Shown here: positions 7,951-14,025 of the stretch, in pieces | Layout: every line of letters begins with the position of its first letter | Position numbering within the stretch: position 1 is the first letter of the stretch | Assembly (NCBI GenBank): GCA_030607235.1 | Contig: JAUWEX010000002.1 | Coordinates: 1 to 14,655 of the forward strand | Length of the DNA: 14,655 nt | DNA from: Planctomycetota bacterium | Lineage (GTDB): Bacteria > Planctomycetota > B129-G9 | Direction of reading: 5' to 3' | Notes under the pieces: generated by a model | What the model saw: only the letters and a program-made list of their open reading frames with translations | Told to the model about the DNA's origin: nothing | Databases searched by the model: none | Position numbers and translations under genes: made by a program

Positions 7951-7965
7951 CGACGTTGATATAAT
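7937..7965 (+). promoter_or_regulatory. Sigma70-type promoter of lysS
   Basis: A -35 box TTGCCC (7937-7942), 17-nt spacer and perfect -10 box TATAAT (7960-7965) lie 41 nt before the lysS ATG. The -35 box and half of the spacer belong to the right arm of the palindrome, so that element contributes to this promoter. Confidence 0.65.
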
Positions 7966-8006
7966 CTTCGCTTGTAACAATCGCTTTCTTTTTATATGAG
8001 ACGAAA

Positions 8007-10115
8007 ATGACACAGAACAATCCATCATCCAAAAACGACCAGCGCGCCGTGCGGCTGGAGAAACTTCAGAAGATGCGCGACGAAGGCACGCAGCCCTTCC
8101 CCGACCGCTACGAGTGCACGCACGACATCAAGGCCGCCTGCGACCTCAAGCCCGGCGATACCGTGCGCACCGCGGGGCGCATCATGCTCTCGCGCAACAT
8201 GGGCAAACTCACCTTCGCCCACATCCAGGACCTCGGCGCGAAAATCCAGGTCTGCCTTCAGCGCGATCTGGTCGGCGCGGAGGCCTACAAGTGGTTCGGC
8301 AAGATGGCCGACATCGGCGACTTTGTCGGCGTCGAGGGCGAGATTTTCCACACGAAAACCGGCGAACTGACAATCCGTGTAAAAGACTACATCTTTCTCA
8401 GCAAGTCGCTGCACCCGCTACCGGAGAAGTGGCACGGCCTTGTGGACATCGAGGCCTGCTGGCGGCAGCGCTATCTCGACCTGATAATGAACGACGAAAC
8501 CAGAAAGCGCTTCCTGTTTCGCAGCAAACTTATCTCGACGATGCGGCGCTTCCTCGACGACAACGGCTTCGTCGAGGTCGAGACGCCCATCATCCAGACC
8601 AAGCCCTCCGGCGCGCGCGCGCGGCCCTTCATCACGCACCACAACTCGCTGGACATGGTCGCCTACCTGCGCATCGCGCCCGAGACCTACCTCAAGCGCC
8701 TGATCGTGGGCGGCTTCAACCGCGTCTACGAATTCGCGCGCTGCTTCCGCAACGAAGGCATGGACCCCTCGCACCTGCAGGACTTCACCATGCTGGAGTA
8801 TTACAGCGCTTACTGGAACTACGAAGACAACATCGCATTCACGCAAAAATTCGTCAAATACATCATCGGCGAACTTTTCGGTACGCTCAAAATCAGATGC
8901 GGTGAGAACGAGATAAACTTCGACGGCGAGTGGCCGCGCATGTCTTTTCGCGAACTGATTCTGCGCGACTCCGGCATCGACATAGCCGAATTCGAGGCAG
9001 CCGAGCCGATGTGCGCCGCGATAAAGGCCCGTGGCATCGAAATCGAAAGCATCGACGAACTCAACATCGCCGCGCTTACCGACCAACTCTACAAAAAGGT
9101 CAGCCAGCCCAAACTCATCGACCCGCTGTTCCTCACCGGTCATCCGATAGAACTCTCGCCGCTGGCGCGCTGCAACGACGAGAACGCCAAAATCACCGAC
9201 CGCTTCCAACTCGTCATCAACGGCTGGGAGGTTGTAAACGCCTATTCCGAACTCATCGATCCGATCGACCAGTGCCGGCGTTTCGAGGATCAGGCGCGCA
9301 TGAAGGAAGAGGGCGACGACGAAGCGATGCCGATGGACGAGGACTATCTGACGGCGATGGAATACGGCATGCCGCCCAACTCCGGGTGGGGCATGGGTAT
9401 CGACAGGTTCGTCTCGCTGCTCACCGACAGCGCCAACCTGCGCGACGTCGTTTTGTTCCCGCTGATGAAACCCGTCGGCGGCGCGAAACCCGCGCCGAAA
9501 CAAGCCGCGACCGGCTCCGGCGCGCCGAAGGCGGAGGCCGACGAGAAAATCGACGACGCAGGCATTACCCGCGAGCGGGCGCTGGAACTTCTGTCGCAAA
9601 ACGTTACCGGCAAAGTCCTGCGCTGCCACTCTCTCGCGTCAGGGGCCGTGATGAAGGCGCTGGCCGAGCGGCTCGGCAGGAATCCGCAGGTCTGGGAGAT
9701 CGCCGGCATAGTCCACGACCTGGACTTCGACCGCGTTCAGGATGAGGACAGGCACACCCTCGAAACCGCCGAGATTCTCCGAAAGGAAGGCGCGCATCCG
9801 GCGCTGGTTCAGGCGGTCCTGGCGCACAACGCCGAAGGGCTGGGCCTGGAGCGCAAAACGGAGTTCGATTTCGCGCTGACCTGCTGCGAGTCGATAACCG
9901 GACTGATCGCCGCGACGGCCCTGATTATGCCCGACAAAAAACTCGCCTCGGTCAAGGCCAAGTCCGTGGTCAAGCGGATGAAGAAAAAAGATTTCGCCCG
10001 CAAGGTCAACCGCGACCTTGTCCTTTTGTGCGAGGAGGTCGGGCTGAGCCTCGAGGAGTTCGCCGCGCTGGGCCTCAAGGCCATGCAGTCGATCTCCGAC
10101 GACCTGGGGCTCTAA
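8007..10115 (+). CDS. lysS: Class II lysyl-tRNA synthetase fused to a C-terminal HD hydrolase domain
   Basis: Charges tRNA-Lys with lysine in the cytoplasm. Of 702 residues, about 490 form an ordinary class II LysRS. The OB-fold anticodon domain spans about 50-135 (VRTAGRIMLSRNMGKLTFAHIQD region). Motif 1 is near 180-195 (FLDDNGFVEVETPII), motif 2 is FARCFRNEGMDPSHLQDFTMLE (243-264, listed here as FARCFRNEG and HLQDFTMLE) and motif 3 is GWGMGIDR (460-467). The HNPEF of most LysRS is HLQDF here. A Pro/Ala-rich linker (490-515) leads to an HD domain (519-702) with H541, H570-D571, H583 and H607. The usual late Asp of this HD family appears as Glu (E628, CESITG). Stand-alone HD proteins of this type exist in clostridia and others; fusion to LysRS is unusual. 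A weak GAGACG precedes the ATG. AP-rich linker and GC-rich codons match the host. Confidence 0.95.
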   Translation: MTQNNPSSKNDQRAVRLEKLQKMRDEGTQPFPDRYECTHDIKAACDLKPGDTVRTAGRIMLSRNMGKLTFAHIQDLGAKIQVCLQRDLVGAEAYKWFGKMADIGDFVGVEGEIFHTKTGELTIRVKDYIFLSKSLHPLPEKWHGLVDIEACWRQRYLDLIMNDETRKRFLFRSKLISTMRRFLDDNGFVEVETPIIQTKPSGARARPFITHHNSLDMVAYLRIAPETYLKRLIVGGFNRVYEFARCFRNEGMDPSHLQDFTMLEYYSAYWNYEDNIAFTQKFVKYIIGELFGTLKIRCGENEINFDGEWPRMSFRELILRDSGIDIAEFEAAEPMCAAIKARGIEIESIDELNIAALTDQLYKKVSQPKLIDPLFLTGHPIELSPLARCNDENAKITDRFQLVINGWEVVNAYSELIDPIDQCRRFEDQARMKEEGDDEAMPMDEDYLTAMEYGMPPNSGWGMGIDRFVSLLTDSANLRDVVLFPLMKPVGGAKPAPKQAATGSGAPKAEADEKIDDAGITRERALELLSQNVTGKVLRCHSLASGAVMKALAERLGRNPQVWEIAGIVHDLDFDRVQDEDRHTLETAEILRKEGAHPALVQAVLAHNAEGLGLERKTEFDFALTCCESITGLIAATALIMPDKKLASVKAKSVVKRMKKKDFARKVNRDLVLLCEEVGLSLEEFAALGLKAMQSISDDLGL

Positions 10116-10132
10116 TCCAGGCAATCCGCCTC

Positions 10133-10382
10133 ATGCGGACTGGAGGCAATAGGGGGGCTTTCTTGAAATATCTTTTGCAAGGAGAAACACTGTCATCTGC
10201 TGTGAACCTAGCCAATATAGACTATCCTTGGGAGGAAGGCAAAATGGTCTTATAAGGAAATGTTAGTATTTGACAGACATGACGAATTTGCAAGATTAAC
10301 TCATCTCCGAGAAGAGTATTTTCACAACAACAAAAACTTTTACCGAACGGGGAAGTTGAATCGCCGCTACGGTAGAGAGTGA
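10133..10382 (+). pseudogene. Frameshifted remnant of an RHS-type toxin tip (tip 1)
   Basis: Two frames join here. One runs from an in-frame ATG at 10133 (FLKYLLQGETLSSAVNLA, then IDYPWEEGK) to a TAA at 10254. The other carries KWSYKEMLVF to NRRYGRE and ends at the TGA at 10380. Removing one A from the run at 10241-10244 joins them as WEEGKWSYKE, which aligns with WMRGKWSQVE of the second orphan tip at 13708-14013. From that Lys the two tails align without gaps for 46 residues with 14 identities, densest at the end (N.N..R.GK.NRR.G). No toxin family is recognised. The left boundary is unknown; an in-frame 40-codon ORF from the ATG at 10260 could still be translated. The stop overlaps the Shine-Dalgarno of the next gene. 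Confidence 0.6.
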
Positions 10383-10386
10383 GGAA
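10381..10386 (+). promoter_or_regulatory. Shine-Dalgarno of HEAT lipoprotein 1, overlapping the tip 1 stop
   Basis: GAGGAA lies 7 nt before the ATG at 10394 and shares two bases with the TGA at 10380-10382. It favours 10394 over the GTG at 10379, which precedes it. Confidence 0.65.
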
Positions 10387-10393
10387 CCGTATT

Positions 10394-11200
10394 ATGAAAC
10401 CATCTACAACGTTTTTTTTGATTACGATGACATGCATCGTCTGTGTCGGTTGTGTACCGCCTCATGTCGAGCCGGCGAAAACCATTGACGGTCTGATAGA
10501 GCAGTTGTCGTCGTCCTATTATGGAGAACGTGGGATTGCCGCTGAAGCACTGGGTGAGAGAGGCCCGGATGCAGGAAAGGCGGTGCCTGCCTTAATTAAG
10601 TTATTGGATGACGAACAGCAGGATGTTCGTTATGCGGCAGCAAGCGCACTTGGTAAGATAGGAGACGAATCCGCAAAGCCCGCGTTAATGAAAAAATTGT
10701 CGGATTACGAACGATATGAATTTACGGCAGTGGCGGGGGCGCTGATAGATATCGGTCTGACTGAATCCGAATCGACTAAAGCGATCAAGTTGCTAAGAAG
10801 CGCGCTACGCAAATCCAAACATCATAAAGGGGTTGCCGCAGAGTGCTTGGGAGGCTTGGGGCCGGCTGCTTCCGATGCCGTTCCCGATTTAATAAAAGTC
10901 TTGCAACGTTTGGATGATGAAGACAATAGGACACGCCGTTCTGTGCTTGCCGCTCTTGGTCGGATCGGCGCAAAATGTGCGGTTCCGCATCTTGCCAAAT
11001 TTCTGGATCCTGAAGATCAATGTTATATCGCAGCCTCAATTGGCATTGGTGAGATTATGCATATAAATCCTGGAGAAGTTAAAGATTGGTGGGAGAAGGA
11101 AGGCAAATTTATGGATTGGGAAAAACAGGATGAAAATCCAGAGTTACCCGAAAGCAGTCCTGAAGAGAAACCGGAAAAAGAAGAAGCCGCCGACGAATAG
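10394..11200 (+). CDS. HEAT-repeat lipoprotein, candidate immunity protein (copy 1)
   Basis: A 268-residue protein with a lipoprotein signal peptide (hydrophobic 7-19, lipobox CVGC with Cys20; the -3 Cys is unusual but shared with the second copy). The body is made of HEAT/PBS-lyase-like repeats: AAEALGERGPDAGKAVPALI, VRYAAASALGKIGDESAKPA, AAECLGGLGPAASDAVPDLI and LAALGRIGAKCAVPHLAKFL are successive helix pairs. It ends in an acidic Glu/Pro-rich tail (about 245-268). HEAT folds bind proteins and have no catalytic residues of their own. Its start overlaps the end of a toxin-tip remnant, exactly as its paralogue at 14026 follows a related tip, so I infer it is an immunity protein anchored at the envelope. 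A perfect UUCG-loop terminator follows. Codon and base use are AT-richer than lysS. Confidence 0.85.
   Translation: MKPSTTFFLITMTCIVCVGCVPPHVEPAKTIDGLIEQLSSSYYGERGIAAEALGERGPDAGKAVPALIKLLDDEQQDVRYAAASALGKIGDESAKPALMKKLSDYERYEFTAVAGALIDIGLTESESTKAIKLLRSALRKSKHHKGVAAECLGGLGPAASDAVPDLIKVLQRLDDEDNRTRRSVLAALGRIGAKCAVPHLAKFLDPEDQCYIAASIGIGEIMHINPGEVKDWWEKEGKFMDWEKQDENPELPESSPEEKPEKEEAADE
10538..10683 (+). repeat. Direct repeat copy 1: conserved HEAT block
   Basis: These 146 nt match 14170-14315 with only 5 differences, including an identical run of 74 nt (10610-10683 against 14242-14315). Similarity drops sharply on both sides although the protein homology continues. Confidence 0.9.
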
Positions 11201-11228
11201 GCTTGCTAATCAACCATTATAATTTTCC

Positions 11229-11256
11229 AAGAGGAGCTTCGGCTCCTCTTTTTTTT
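11229..11256 (+). terminator. Rho-independent terminator of module 1
   Basis: A 9-bp stem (AAGAGGAGC at 11229-11237 with GCTCCTCTT at 11242-11250) closes a TTCG tetraloop and is followed by six more T residues. It lies 29 nt after the HEAT lipoprotein stop. Almost the same hairpin ends module 2 at 13683-13707. Confidence 0.95.
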
Positions 11257-11265
11257 GATCATTGA

Positions 11266-11979
11266 CCAGTCTATTCCGACTATGACGCGCTGGGGCGACG
11301 GGTTCTGAAGTACGTCTATGCCGCCGACGGCGCGACGGTGGACTACATCGTGCGCTACGTGTGGAACGGCTGGCGCTGCATCGAAGAGCGCGTCAGCGCC
11401 ACCTCCGACGAGAAATTCATCCCCACGCCGCGCGGCGTCTACGTCCACGGCAACAACATCGACGAAGTGCTGCAAGTGCGGCACACAGGGAGGAGCGGAG
11501 ATCGGGAGCTGACGGTGGAGGATGTCGAGGACGGGGAGGTAACGCTGGCGGGCGCGGGCTGGGGCGAGGATATGCTGATCGGCATGCATATCGCGATCTG
11601 GGACGACAACACGACCGCCCGCGTCTACGAGATAGCGGGCAACGACGAGACCGACGGCAACAACAACACGCTGATAAGGCTCGCGGATAACGAGGGACTT
11701 GGCGAGTACACGACCAACGCGCGGGCGGAGATTTTCTTTTTGCCGCAATACGATATGATCTACACCTACCACTCCGACGCGCAGGGGAATATCGTTGCAA
11801 TATCCGGCGAGAGTGGTACGGTATTGGAGAGGTACGAGTACGACGTCTACGGGCGGCTGACGGACGCGTGGATTTGGAACGACAGCGGCTACTTCGAGGC
11901 GGTAATGAACTTCGGCGGGTTCGTGAGCATGAGCGCTTACTACACCGCATCGTCCATTGACAATGAAATTTTCTTCTAG
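11266..11979 (+). pseudogene. RHS repeat-associated core, 5'-truncated and ending in an amber codon
   Basis: The frame opens after a TGA at 11263, ten bases beyond the module 1 terminator, with VYSDYDALGRRVLKYVYAAD, an RHS/YD repeat unit. It continues to the RHS core signature YTYHSDAQGNIVAISG and VLERYEYDVYGR and stops at TAG (11977-11979). The stop falls exactly where RHS proteins have a residue before GRRYD (NEIFF-stop-GRRYDDESGLYYF), and the frame continues unbroken downstream, so one substitution, for example CAG to TAG, explains it. No start codon with a Shine-Dalgarno is near the left end; GTG 11338 is the first in-frame candidate. An insert of about 87 residues (nt 11482-11742) interrupts the core. 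The DNA is GC-rich like the host. RHS proteins normally form a secreted shell that carries a C-terminal toxin. Confidence 0.8.
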
Positions 11980-13056
11980 GGACGGCGCTACGACGACGAA
12001 AGCGGGCTGTACTACTTCCGCAACAGGTATTACGACCCGGCCACCGGTCGCTTCATCTCCCGCGACCCCTCCGGCCCGGTTGACGGCCCCAACCTCTACG
12101 CCTTCGTCAACAACAACCCTATAAACTACATCGACCCCTTGGGATTATATCTTGGCGAGGGTCTCGTTAATTGGTTAGGCAAAAGGGCAGAGGATGTTGG
12201 AAAATTTGCTGTAGATACGACGGATAAAACTATAGTGGGTGTGTGTACGGTTTATACGTTGATTGATACGGGTTCTATAGATGAAACAATTGAAACATAT
12301 GATATACTCGAGAAGATTAGAAAAGGAGATCCCGGCTTAGTGACAAAGACCCTTGTGGAAGGAACAACTAAACCTCTTGCGAAACTTGTACTAAAAGGAG
12401 CTAAAACTCCTGTTGGTGCAAAGACAGCGCTTGTGTTTGAGCTTGCCCTACTAGATCCGGTTGTAGAATATTTTGTGGCCCCCCCGCCGGGTCGGCCTCT
12501 TACGGCGAGTGAAATAAAAGAGGCAAGGAAAGTTTACGGTAACAGTATCCATTACCCTTCTGTACGAGTAATCGACGCTAAATTCGCAGGCGCGCCCGGT
12601 ATAGTATGGGGCAACAATATATATTTGAGCTCGGCTGACCCCAGGTTTAGTAATAGGGTTTCAACTGATTATGAATATATGGGCACTCTTATACATGAGC
12701 TTGGTCACGTGCGGCAGTATCAGCATGGGGAGCCTTATAGGATTGTCAACGGCCTCGAATATTACACTATGGGGCGCAACACGCCGTATACTTTTAGCCA
12801 ATCTGACTTGGATGCCATAAGAAATAAAACCAGGGATTTCAAAGATTTCAGGTATGAACAGCAGGCGGAAATCGCTAGAATGTACTGGCAACTGAACAAA
12901 TTTCAGATAAGCACCTATATGAAATATGTCAATGTGGATAAAGCAGTAGACATGCCAATTGGTAGCAAAAATTCGTCGTGTCAGTGGTACGCGCCAGGTG
13001 TTCACTGGGAGGCAGCCCATTTGCAGCATTTGATCGACCAGATTCCGAAGCGATAG
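11980..13056 (+). CDS. End of RHS core plus zincin metallopeptidase toxin tip, in frame after the amber codon
   Basis: Directly after the TAG the frame reads GRRYDDESGLYYFRNRYYD, FISRDPSGP, NLYAFVNNNPINYIDPLGLY: the last RHS core segment, ending in the DPxGL boundary at 12133-12147. The tip follows: a helical lead-in, then from about 12490 LTASEIKEARKVYG, GNNIYLSS and LIHELGHVRQYQHG. The zinc motif HELGH begins at 12694, and EQQAEI near 12859-12876 supplies a plausible third ligand Glu. This pattern resembles DUF4157 / Vgr-related zincins found in secreted effectors. I infer a peptidase toxin. There is no real start codon at the head; TTG 12139 is merely the Leu of DPLGL. Expression would need amber readthrough or fusion to a new RHS gene. 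AT content rises abruptly after DPLGL. A lipoprotein gene follows after 12 nt. Confidence 0.75.
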   Translation, partial: GRRYDDESGLYYFRNRYYDPATGRFISRDPSGPVDGPNLYAFVNNNPINYIDPLGLYLGEGLVNWLGKRAEDVGKFAVDTTDKTIVGVCTVYTLIDTGSIDETIETYDILEKIRKGDPGLVTKTLVEGTTKPLAKLVLKGAKTPVGAKTALVFELALLDPVVEYFVAPPPGRPLTASEIKEARKVYGNSIHYPSVRVIDAKFAGAPGIVWGNNIYLSSADPRFSNRVSTDYEYMGTLIHELGHVRQYQHGEPYRIVNGLEYYTMGRNTPYTFSQSDLDAIRNKTRDFKDFRYEQQAEIARMYWQLNKFQISTYMKYVNVDKAVDMPIGSKNSSCQWYAPGVHWEAAHLQHLIDQIPKR

Positions 13057-13060
13057 GAGA
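13055..13060 (+). promoter_or_regulatory. Shine-Dalgarno of the module 2 lipoprotein, overlapping the toxin stop
   Basis: AGGAGA shares two bases with the TAG at 13054-13056 and stands 8 nt before the ATG at 13069, so toxin and lipoprotein translation are likely coupled. Confidence 0.75.
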
Positions 13061-13068
13061 ATGTTGTT

Positions 13069-13638
13069 ATGCCTATTAGTTTGAGAGTCATGGCATTGTC
13101 GTTGCCCTTGTTTATGATTGTATTGTTGGCGGGCTGTTTCGACGGCCCGTCACCATATATCATAATCGAAATCGGCGAAGGTGGAGCATTGCAGCCTCGT
13201 TTTATTGCGAATTATGATATAAGGAGTTTATCTGTATATCATGTGTACGGATGGCCGCGAGTGACGCCCGCTGATGAAACCCCGGATGGTGAGCCAGTGT
13301 GGAGGGAGTCTTTGATGTGGAGTGTTACTTCTGAGTATGGCAGTCGGGTTAAGTCGATTGAATATGGCAAATTGCCATCGGGATATAAAGAGTCCGTTCC
13401 AATGCCGTTGATAAAGAACAGGTTATACGTGGTCGAATTTTATATAGAGATTGGAGGGCCTTCATGTCCGGTTTCGCATTGGTTTTGCATATTGGAAGAT
13501 GAAACGGGTGAGGCGCGATTGATAGAACTCACGTTTCGGGCTTCCCGGCATTCTGATTTAGACCCGCCGTTCAATGAAGTGAGGCTTGAACTCGAAGAAG
13601 GCACCGGAAAGATACTGAAGATAATACCGGTTGAGTAA
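13069..13638 (+). CDS. Small lipoprotein, candidate immunity protein for the zincin tip
   Basis: A 189-residue protein that I do not recognise. It has a classical lipoprotein signal: Arg6, hydrophobic 9-20 and lipobox LAGC with Cys23, followed by Phe-Asp. The Asp is at +3, so the +2 inner-membrane retention rule does not apply and outer-membrane sorting is possible. The mature part is mostly beta-type sequence (YIIIEIGEGG, LYVVEFYIEI, EVRLELEEGTGKILKIIPVE) with two further Cys in the middle (GPSCPVSHWFCILED). It begins 12 nt after the zincin-tip stop with a strong, overlapping Shine-Dalgarno and is followed 45 nt later by a terminator. Position directly after a toxin tip is the main evidence for immunity; a periplasmic-facing lipoprotein would fit a peptidase acting in the envelope. 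Base use is AT-richer than the housekeeping genes. Confidence 0.75.
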   Translation: MPISLRVMALSLPLFMIVLLAGCFDGPSPYIIIEIGEGGALQPRFIANYDIRSLSVYHVYGWPRVTPADETPDGEPVWRESLMWSVTSEYGSRVKSIEYGKLPSGYKESVPMPLIKNRLYVVEFYIEIGGPSCPVSHWFCILEDETGEARLIELTFRASRHSDLDPPFNEVRLELEEGTGKILKIIPVE

Positions 13639-13682
13639 CAACCTCCGACGGGTATGACAAATATTTGATTATTGTTTTTCAC

Positions 13683-13707
13683 AGAGGAGCCTCGGCTCCT
13701 CTTTTTT
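13683..13707 (+). terminator. Rho-independent terminator of module 2
   Basis: An 8-bp stem (AGAGGAGC at 13683-13690 with GCTCCTCT at 13695-13702) closes a CTCG loop and is followed by five T residues. Stem sequence is the same as the terminator at 11229-11256. Confidence 0.93.
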
Positions 13708-14013
13708 ATGGGATTATGTGAATGACAACGCGTGAGGCGGCGTCCTGTACCATTGAAAAATGAGAGATGGGGGTCGGGGAAAGGGCTTATATGCGGAAAC
13801 ACAATGGTTATCCCAGATACATTCCCTAGACAGATGGAATGGGCGGGAGCTCGCACTTTCTGGATGAGGGGGAAATGGTCGCAAGTTGAGATTGTGACGA
13901 TTACTCCGCAACAAATGCCACCAAGTGTTGACCATACATATGACCCTCAGTATAATGACAATTCAAACTATTCTCGCGTTGGGAAGGTCAATCGTAGACT
14001 TGGGGGCGACTGA
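13708..14013 (+). pseudogene. Orphan RHS-type toxin tip (tip 3) beginning at a 'GL' junction
   Basis: Immediately after the terminator the frame reads MGLCE, a TGA at 13723, then QRVRRRPVPLKNERWGSGKG and continues open for 95 residues to the TGA at 14011. The nine bases TGGGATTAT at 13709-13717 are identical, and in the same phase, to the DPLGL boundary of the RHS gene (12140-12148), so this looks like a tip recombined off an RHS core. The C-terminal 46 residues (from KWSQVE) align without gaps to tip 1. There is no Shine-Dalgarno at ATG 13708; GTG 13732 is the first in-frame start after the stop. No catalytic motif is recognised; the tip seems too short for many toxins and may be trimmed. 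It is followed by the HEAT lipoprotein whose Shine-Dalgarno overlaps its stop. Confidence 0.6.
13928..13956 (+). promoter_or_regulatory. Sigma70-type promoter inside tip 3, serving HEAT lipoprotein 2
   Basis: TTGACC (13928-13933), exactly 17 nt, then TATAAT (13951-13956). Initiation near 13963 would leave a leader of about 60 nt before the ATG at 14026. The aligned stretch of tip 1 has no comparable pair. Confidence 0.65.
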
Positions 14014-14017
14014 GGAG
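14012..14017 (+). promoter_or_regulatory. Shine-Dalgarno of HEAT lipoprotein 2, overlapping the tip 3 stop
   Basis: GAGGAG shares two bases with the TGA at 14011-14013 and stands 8 nt before the ATG at 14026. Confidence 0.75.
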
Positions 14018-14025
14018 CCGAGAGC

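Noticed and set aside
8418..9629. Long minus-strand frame of 403 codons opposite lysS
   Set aside because: A shadow of GC-rich lysS codons with no recognisable domain.
10101..10115. lysS ends in DDLGL, resembling the RHS boundary DPLGL just before tip 1
   Set aside because: HD proteins of this family normally end with a similar ELGL sequence, so the match is most likely coincidence.
10124..10141. Small hairpin TCCGC-CTCAT-GCGGA after lysS as a terminator
   Set aside because: Only five pairs and no T-run.
10270..10299. A perfect TTGACA at 10270-10275 upstream of HEAT lipoprotein 1
   Set aside because: No acceptable -10 box lies 16-18 nt downstream (best GATTAA), so I do not call a promoter.
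12139..12141. TTG as start codon of a separate zincin gene
   Set aside because: It is the Leu codon of the RHS DPLGL motif, lacks a Shine-Dalgarno, and the frame is open upstream to the amber codon.
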